Source: Wenzhouxiangella sp.
GTDB lineage: Bacteria; Pseudomonadota; Gammaproteobacteria; Xanthomonadales; Wenzhouxiangellaceae
Length of the DNA stretch: 44,586 nucleotides
Direction: 5' to 3'
NCBI GenBank assembly: GCA_007118895.1
Contig: SKQS01000112.1
Location: 1-44,586, forward strand
The notes under the pieces were generated by a model. The model was not told the DNA's origin and did no database searches. It worked only from the letters and a program-made list of their open reading frames with translations. This document shows, one piece after another, positions 41,319-44,586 of this stretch (position 1 is its first letter; every line of letters starts with the position of its first letter). A program made the position numbers and the translations under genes.

Positions 41319-42653
41319 ATGAGTGACAGGCGCGCCCGACTGCTTGCCCGTTCGGGTGTGGACAAGGCATATCGGTTACTGGTCAACGAGGAAGATGCCC
41401 GGGTCTGCAAGGACATCTCGGATGATGCCTGCCGGGTCGTGCCGGGCAACTTCTTTCTGCAGGTTCTGACCCAGTTCCTGACCAAGCTCGGCGACGCGAT
41501 CGCCAACCCAAAGACCATACTTGCCTGGATGCTCAGCGCGCTGGCCGCACCCGGCGTGTTCACTGCGTTCCTGGTGCCGATCCGCGAATCCGGCTCACTG
41601 ATTCCGCAGCTGATCATTGCCAGTTACATCCGCCTGCAGGCGATACGCAAATGGACCTTCGTGGTCGGCTGCATTTTCCAGGCCGTGGCGGTACTGGCCA
41701 TGGCGCTGGTGGCCCTGACCCTGGCCGGAACGGCCGCCGGGCTGGGCCTGCTGGGGGCGCTGGTGCTGTTCAGCCTGGCCCGCGGACTGTGTTCGGTCGC
41801 CTCCAAGGACGTACTGGGCAAGACCGTGCCCAAAACCCGGCGCGGCAGGGTCAGCGGCTGGTCGGAGTTCGCTGCCGGCCTGGTGACTATCGGCGTCGGC
41901 GCGATGCTGCTCCTCGACCCTGGTGAGCCGGACAGCATGCTGACCTACCTGGTGCTGCTGGCCGTCGCCGCCGGCCTGTGGCTCGCCGCCGCCGGCAGCT
42001 ACGCGCTGATACGCGAATATCCTGGGGCCACCGAAGGTGGCGGCAATGCACTGACAGAGGCGATCAGGCGCCTGGACCGCCTGCGCGCAGACCCTCCGTT
42101 TCGGCGGTTCGTCATTGCCCGCTCGCTATTGCTGTGCTCGGCGCTGAGCGCGCCTTTCTTCATCATGCTGGCCCATGAACAGACCGATGGTGCCCTGCTG
42201 GTCCTGGGCTTGTTCGTGATCGCCGATGGACTGGCCAGCCTGCTGTCCGCGCCCTTCTGGGGACGCTTTGCCGATATCTCCAGCCGACGCGTGATGGTGC
42301 TGGCCGGGGCCGGTGCTGCGGCCACCGGCATCGGCCTGGTCATTGCCGTCAACCTGTCAACGGCTCTGGCCGGCAGCCAGTGGCTGTACCCGCTGTTCTT
42401 CTTTCTGCTGGCGATCGCCCACGCCGGGGTCAGGATGGGACGAAAGACCTACATCGTTGACCTGGCCGGCGGCAATCGGCGGACCGACTACGTTTCGGTC
42501 AGCAACACCGTGATCGGGGTGGTGCTGCTGCTGGCCGGCAGCGTCGGCGCGCTGACCACGGTGATGCCGGTCTCCGGGGTGATCCTGATCCTGGCGGCCA
42601 TGGGGCTGATCGGCACCTGGCTGAGCGCCCGACTGCCCGAGGTCAGTGGCTAG
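41319..42653 (+). CDS. MFS-type transporter
   Basis: A 444-aa membrane protein with a cytosolic N-terminus of about 50 residues (a VNEEDARVCKDISDDACRVV segment) and about 12 hydrophobic helices. Between helices 4 and 5 is GKTVPKTRRGRVSGWSEFAA, a loop resembling the MFS motif A. Around residue 310 the second half carries FVIADGLASLLSAPFWGRFA, then DISSRRVM, an MFS domain-II start. The substrate is unknown. Its 3' end overlaps the convergent AEC gene by 11 bp. It is separated from ctaE by the 41260 hairpin, so it probably has its own expression. Confidence 0.75.
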   Translation: MSDRRARLLARSGVDKAYRLLVNEEDARVCKDISDDACRVVPGNFFLQVLTQFLTKLGDAIANPKTILAWMLSALAAPGVFTAFLVPIRESGSLIPQLIIASYIRLQAIRKWTFVVGCIFQAVAVLAMALVALTLAGTAAGLGLLGALVLFSLARGLCSVASKDVLGKTVPKTRRGRVSGWSEFAAGLVTIGVGAMLLLDPGEPDSMLTYLVLLAVAAGLWLAAAGSYALIREYPGATEGGGNALTEAIRRLDRLRADPPFRRFVIARSLLLCSALSAPFFIMLAHEQTDGALLVLGLFVIADGLASLLSAPFWGRFADISSRRVMVLAGAGAAATGIGLVIAVNLSTALAGSQWLYPLFFFLLAIAHAGVRMGRKTYIVDLAGGNRRTDYVSVSNTVIGVVLLLAGSVGALTTVMPVSGVILILAAMGLIGTWLSARLPEVSG

Positions 42654-43557
42654 ACAGGCCAAGCAACCAGACCCAGGCGGGAATGGTCAACATCGCCAAC
42701 AGAACGCCATAACCGACCAGGGCATTGGCCAGCACCGGCGCCTGACGTGCCGCCACCAGCATCAGCGCCGCGGTAATCATCGGCGGCATCGCCGCTTCCA
42801 GCACCACCACTTCGAACACCTCCGGCCGGGCGCCCAGCCCGCGCGCCAGCGGCCAGGCCAGCGCCGGCAGCACGATCAGCTTGGCAACCAGACCGAATAT
42901 CAGCGGACTGACTTCCGAACGCGACAGGCGGAACTTCATCTGCAGGCCGACAGCCAGCATCACCAGCGGAACCAGCATGTCGGCAAGGTAGTCGACGATC
43001 AAATCGAGCCAGAACGGGAACCAGTGATTGCCCAGCAGCAGCGCCAGCACCAGGGCGATGAACGGCGGAAAGCTCGCCAGTCGGCCGGTTATTTCTCGCC
43101 ACCCGATCGGGCCGCCGCCGCCGAAGACTGCCAGCACGATCACCGCGTAGGTCGAAAGGATCAGAAACGATCCGAACTGGTCATAAACCACCGCATAGGC
43201 CACTCGATCTGCGCCCAGCAGGGCCGAGACCAGCGGATAGCCCAGAAACGAGGTGTTGCCCAACGGCAACAGCAGGGCCAGCACAATCAACACCGGCCGC
43301 GGCCAGTCGAACAGTCTTCCGGCCAGCAGCACCAGCAAGATCGAGGCGACAAGCAGTAGCCACGGCACAGCAATCAGCGCCAGCAACTCTGCCTCCAGGT
43401 TCAAGCCGGGCAGATGGCGAAAGATCAGCGCCGGCAGACACAGCACGATAACCAGCCGGTTGAGCACCTCCGGAGTCTGCTCGGGCAGCAGCTTCAGGCG
43501 CCCGAATGCCAGTCCGATGCCCAGCAGGACAAGGATCGGCACAAAGGCAGCAAACAT
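42643..43557 (-). CDS. AEC (auxin efflux carrier) family transporter
   Basis: A 304-aa protein with about ten transmembrane helices: LVILGIG-like VPILVLLGIGLAFGRLKLLP, VIVLCLPALIFRHLPG, LPLGNTSFLGYPLVSALLGA (the conserved GNTSFLGxP segment), YDQFGSFLILST and EAAMPPMITAALMLVAARQA in the second half. This is the bacterial AEC pattern; characterised members export or exchange malate, malonate or similar dicarboxylates. The substrate here is not determinable. ATG 43557 is 51 bp downstream of the lolA stop, so the two may share a transcript. Its 3' end overlaps the convergent MFS gene by 11 bp. Confidence 0.88.
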   Translation of the reverse strand: MFAAFVPILVLLGIGLAFGRLKLLPEQTPEVLNRLVIVLCLPALIFRHLPGLNLEAELLALIAVPWLLLVASILLVLLAGRLFDWPRPVLIVLALLLPLGNTSFLGYPLVSALLGADRVAYAVVYDQFGSFLILSTYAVIVLAVFGGGGPIGWREITGRLASFPPFIALVLALLLGNHWFPFWLDLIVDYLADMLVPLVMLAVGLQMKFRLSRSEVSPLIFGLVAKLIVLPALAWPLARGLGARPEVFEVVVLEAAMPPMITAALMLVAARQAPVLANALVGYGVLLAMLTIPAWVWLLGLSSH

Positions 43558-43608
43558 CCGGCGGCGCGCCTTTGGTGTCTAGTCCGAGTGCTTCAAGAAT
43601 TATTCGGC

Positions 43609-44289
43609 CTATATCCCTTCCAGCACATCGGCGCCTTCGGGAGGCTCGAAGGTAAACAGCGCTTCGTCAAGCTCGGGGTTGCGCTGGACATCTGACAAGC
43701 CGATCCGGGTGTACTGGCCGAATCGGTCCATCAGCTCCAGACTGTCCGGCAACCCGTCGCGAAAGCTCAGTCGGGCCACTTCAAACTCCGCGTCCTCGTT
43801 GAGCGGTTGAAACTCGATCACGTCGGGTTCGTCACCAGGCTCGACCCGATAGAAGCGATCCAGCAGCTCTGGTCGGGTCAGCACCAGCAAAGGCGAGTCC
43901 GTCGCCGACGGCTGCTCGCGCACGGTGACCTGTTCGAGCGCCTCGTCGTAGTGCCACAAACGCTCACCGTCAGCCACCAGCTGCTGCGGAAAGGGCTCGT
44001 CATAGTCCCAGCGAAAACGCTCCGGAGCGAGAAACAGCAGGCGCCCGGTATTCTTCTCGACCATCCGCCCGGTTTCATCCAGCGTTTCCTGCTCGAAACG
44101 TGCAGCCAGACTTTCCAGCCCATCAGCGAAATGCTCCAGCTGCACCCTGGCTGACTGAGCCGCAAGCGGTTCGGCAACCGGCTCGGCGACCGGTTCGGCA
44201 ACCGGCTCGGCAACCACTGTGCTCACTGACACCAGCATGGCTTGCAGGGCAAGCCACAGGAAATGACAATTCGTTAGCAGCAAATTCAT
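43609..44289 (-). CDS. lolA: Outer-membrane lipoprotein carrier protein LolA
   Basis: A 226-aa periplasmic chaperone taking lipoproteins from LolCDE to LolB. There is a signal peptide (NLLLTNCHFLWLALQAMLVS), then a four-fold Ala-Glu-Pro-Val repeat and a LolA beta-barrel. ADGLESLAARFEQETLDETG, GRLLFLAPERFRWDYDEPFP, QQLVADGERLWHYDEALEQV, DSPLLVLTRPELLDRFYRVE and ELMDRFGQYTRIGLSDVQRN are typical blocks. The hydrophobic cavity residues WDYDEP and LWHYD are kept. The tandem repeat just after the signal peptide is encoded by a 12-bp minisatellite (44168-44215). ATG 44289 has an AGAGAG-type ribosome site. Confidence 0.9.
   Translation of the reverse strand: MNLLLTNCHFLWLALQAMLVSVSTVVAEPVAEPVAEPVAEPLAAQSARVQLEHFADGLESLAARFEQETLDETGRMVEKNTGRLLFLAPERFRWDYDEPFPQQLVADGERLWHYDEALEQVTVREQPSATDSPLLVLTRPELLDRFYRVEPGDEPDVIEFQPLNEDAEFEVARLSFRDGLPDSLELMDRFGQYTRIGLSDVQRNPELDEALFTFEPPEGADVLEGI
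44168..44215. repeat. 12-bp tandem repeat in lolA (four units)
   Basis: Four 12-bp units (GGTTCGGCAACC, GGCTCGGCGACC, GGTTCGGCAACC, GGCTCGGCAACC) at 44168-44215. On the minus strand they encode four Val-Ala-Glu-Pro units after the LolA signal peptide. Each unit is a multiple of three, so copy-number change would keep the frame. Units 1 and 3 are identical, and units 2 and 4 differ by one base. Confidence 0.75.
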
Positions 44290-44398
44290 GAATCAGGTCT
44301 CTCTAAGACTTGAGAATTGACGCTTATCCTGCACCAGTCAAGCTGAATGCAGGCTTAGCGGGCTCAGCCCGGACTATTCATGACCCGGACGTAGCGCC

Positions 44399-44584
44399 GC
44401 TCTGGAGGCTGGTACGACTTGCCAAAGGCTAGAAGTGCCAGCCAGAAGAGCGAATAGCGCGTGAGACGGCTCCAGGTCCCGTAGATGCGGGGTTTCGCGA
44501 CCGAGCGAACCGGAAACGTAGCCACCCCTACGGTGAGGATTCGCGACCGAGCGAAACGTCGCAGATGCGGGGCCTGGAGTCGTC
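44399..44584. repeat. Inverted/direct repeat region at the window end
   Basis: A 9-bp stem (44407-44415 with 44435-44443) is embedded in a longer imperfect palindrome. A second unit is bounded by GACGGCTCCAGGTCC (44465-44479) and the inverted copy GGGCCTGGAGTCGTC (44570-44584; 13/15). Inside it a 16-bp direct repeat TTCGCGACCGAGCGAA occurs at 44494-44509 and 44540-44555, and AGATGCGGGG occurs twice. No gene is visible in 44290-44586. The element probably continues past the window. Confidence 0.55.
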
Positions 44585-44586
44585 GC

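Noticed and set aside
44494-44555. Possible CRISPR-like direct repeats
   Set aside because: Only two copies of a 16-bp unit, no regular spacers, no cas genes; better described as an internal repeat of an intergenic element.

Overview
The window reads as a chromosomal segment of a high-GC gammaproteobacterium. The gene orders yibN-secB-gpsA and gpmI-envC-yibQ, LolA, a GspAB pair and the E1/E2 operon style suggest a Xanthomonadales/Chromatiales-type lineage such as Wenzhouxiangellaceae. That placement is inference from gene content, not a search result. Coding density is very high, with many 1-17 bp overlaps. I see no tRNA, rRNA, CRISPR array, integrase or transposase.

Layout. 1-2.2 kb: the 3' part of a GT-C glycosyltransferase, then a decayed vapC fragment beside a repeat element (A). 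2.2-6.5 kb (minus): fused B12-dependent acyl-CoA mutase icmF, a nucleotidyltransferase and a 71-aa partner. 6.6-7.8 kb: a two-cysteine ArsR regulator converging on tryptophan 2,3-dioxygenase. 7.96-12.8 kb (plus): E1alpha/E1beta/E2 of a 2-oxoacid dehydrogenase, then a retropepsin-like protease with RimK. 12.8-19.0 kb (minus): a nine-gene run yibN-secB-gpsA-RuBisCO-like protein-trpS-FAH hydrolase-crcB-crcB-DUF190. 19.1-25.6 kb (plus): gpmI, envC, yibQ, a periplasmic glutathione peroxidase-like protein and a CadC/TPR regulator. 25.6-35.9 kb (minus): sulfotransferase, AbgT transporter, a secreted unknown, DUF1820, rhomboid, gspB, gspA and putA. 36.0-36.2 kb: repeat element B with 26-bp inverted termini. 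36.4-41.3 kb (plus): cytochrome c oxidase operon (DUF2244, coxB, ctaD, a 44-aa protein, ctaG, ctaE). 41.3-44.6 kb: MFS transporter, AEC transporter, lolA and a repeat-rich end.

Functionally, most of it is core physiology: branched or short acyl-CoA and 2-oxoacid oxidation (IcmF, E1/E2), tryptophan and proline catabolism (TDO, PutA), aerobic respiration (aa3-type oxidase) and envelope work (SecB, EnvC, LolA, GspAB, rhomboid). The points most worth a second look are five. (i) A RuBisCO-like protein lacks one metal-ligand position and sits inside a gpsA-trpS operon. (ii) Two adjacent fluoride-channel subunits have complementary loss of the pore phenylalanines. (iii) IcmF has an unusual Tyr/Gln substrate-pocket pair and purine-repeat-derived linkers. 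(iv) A structured repeat family (elements A and B) has nested stem-loops. (v) A nucleotidyltransferase overlaps a small gene in a toxin-antitoxin-like arrangement.
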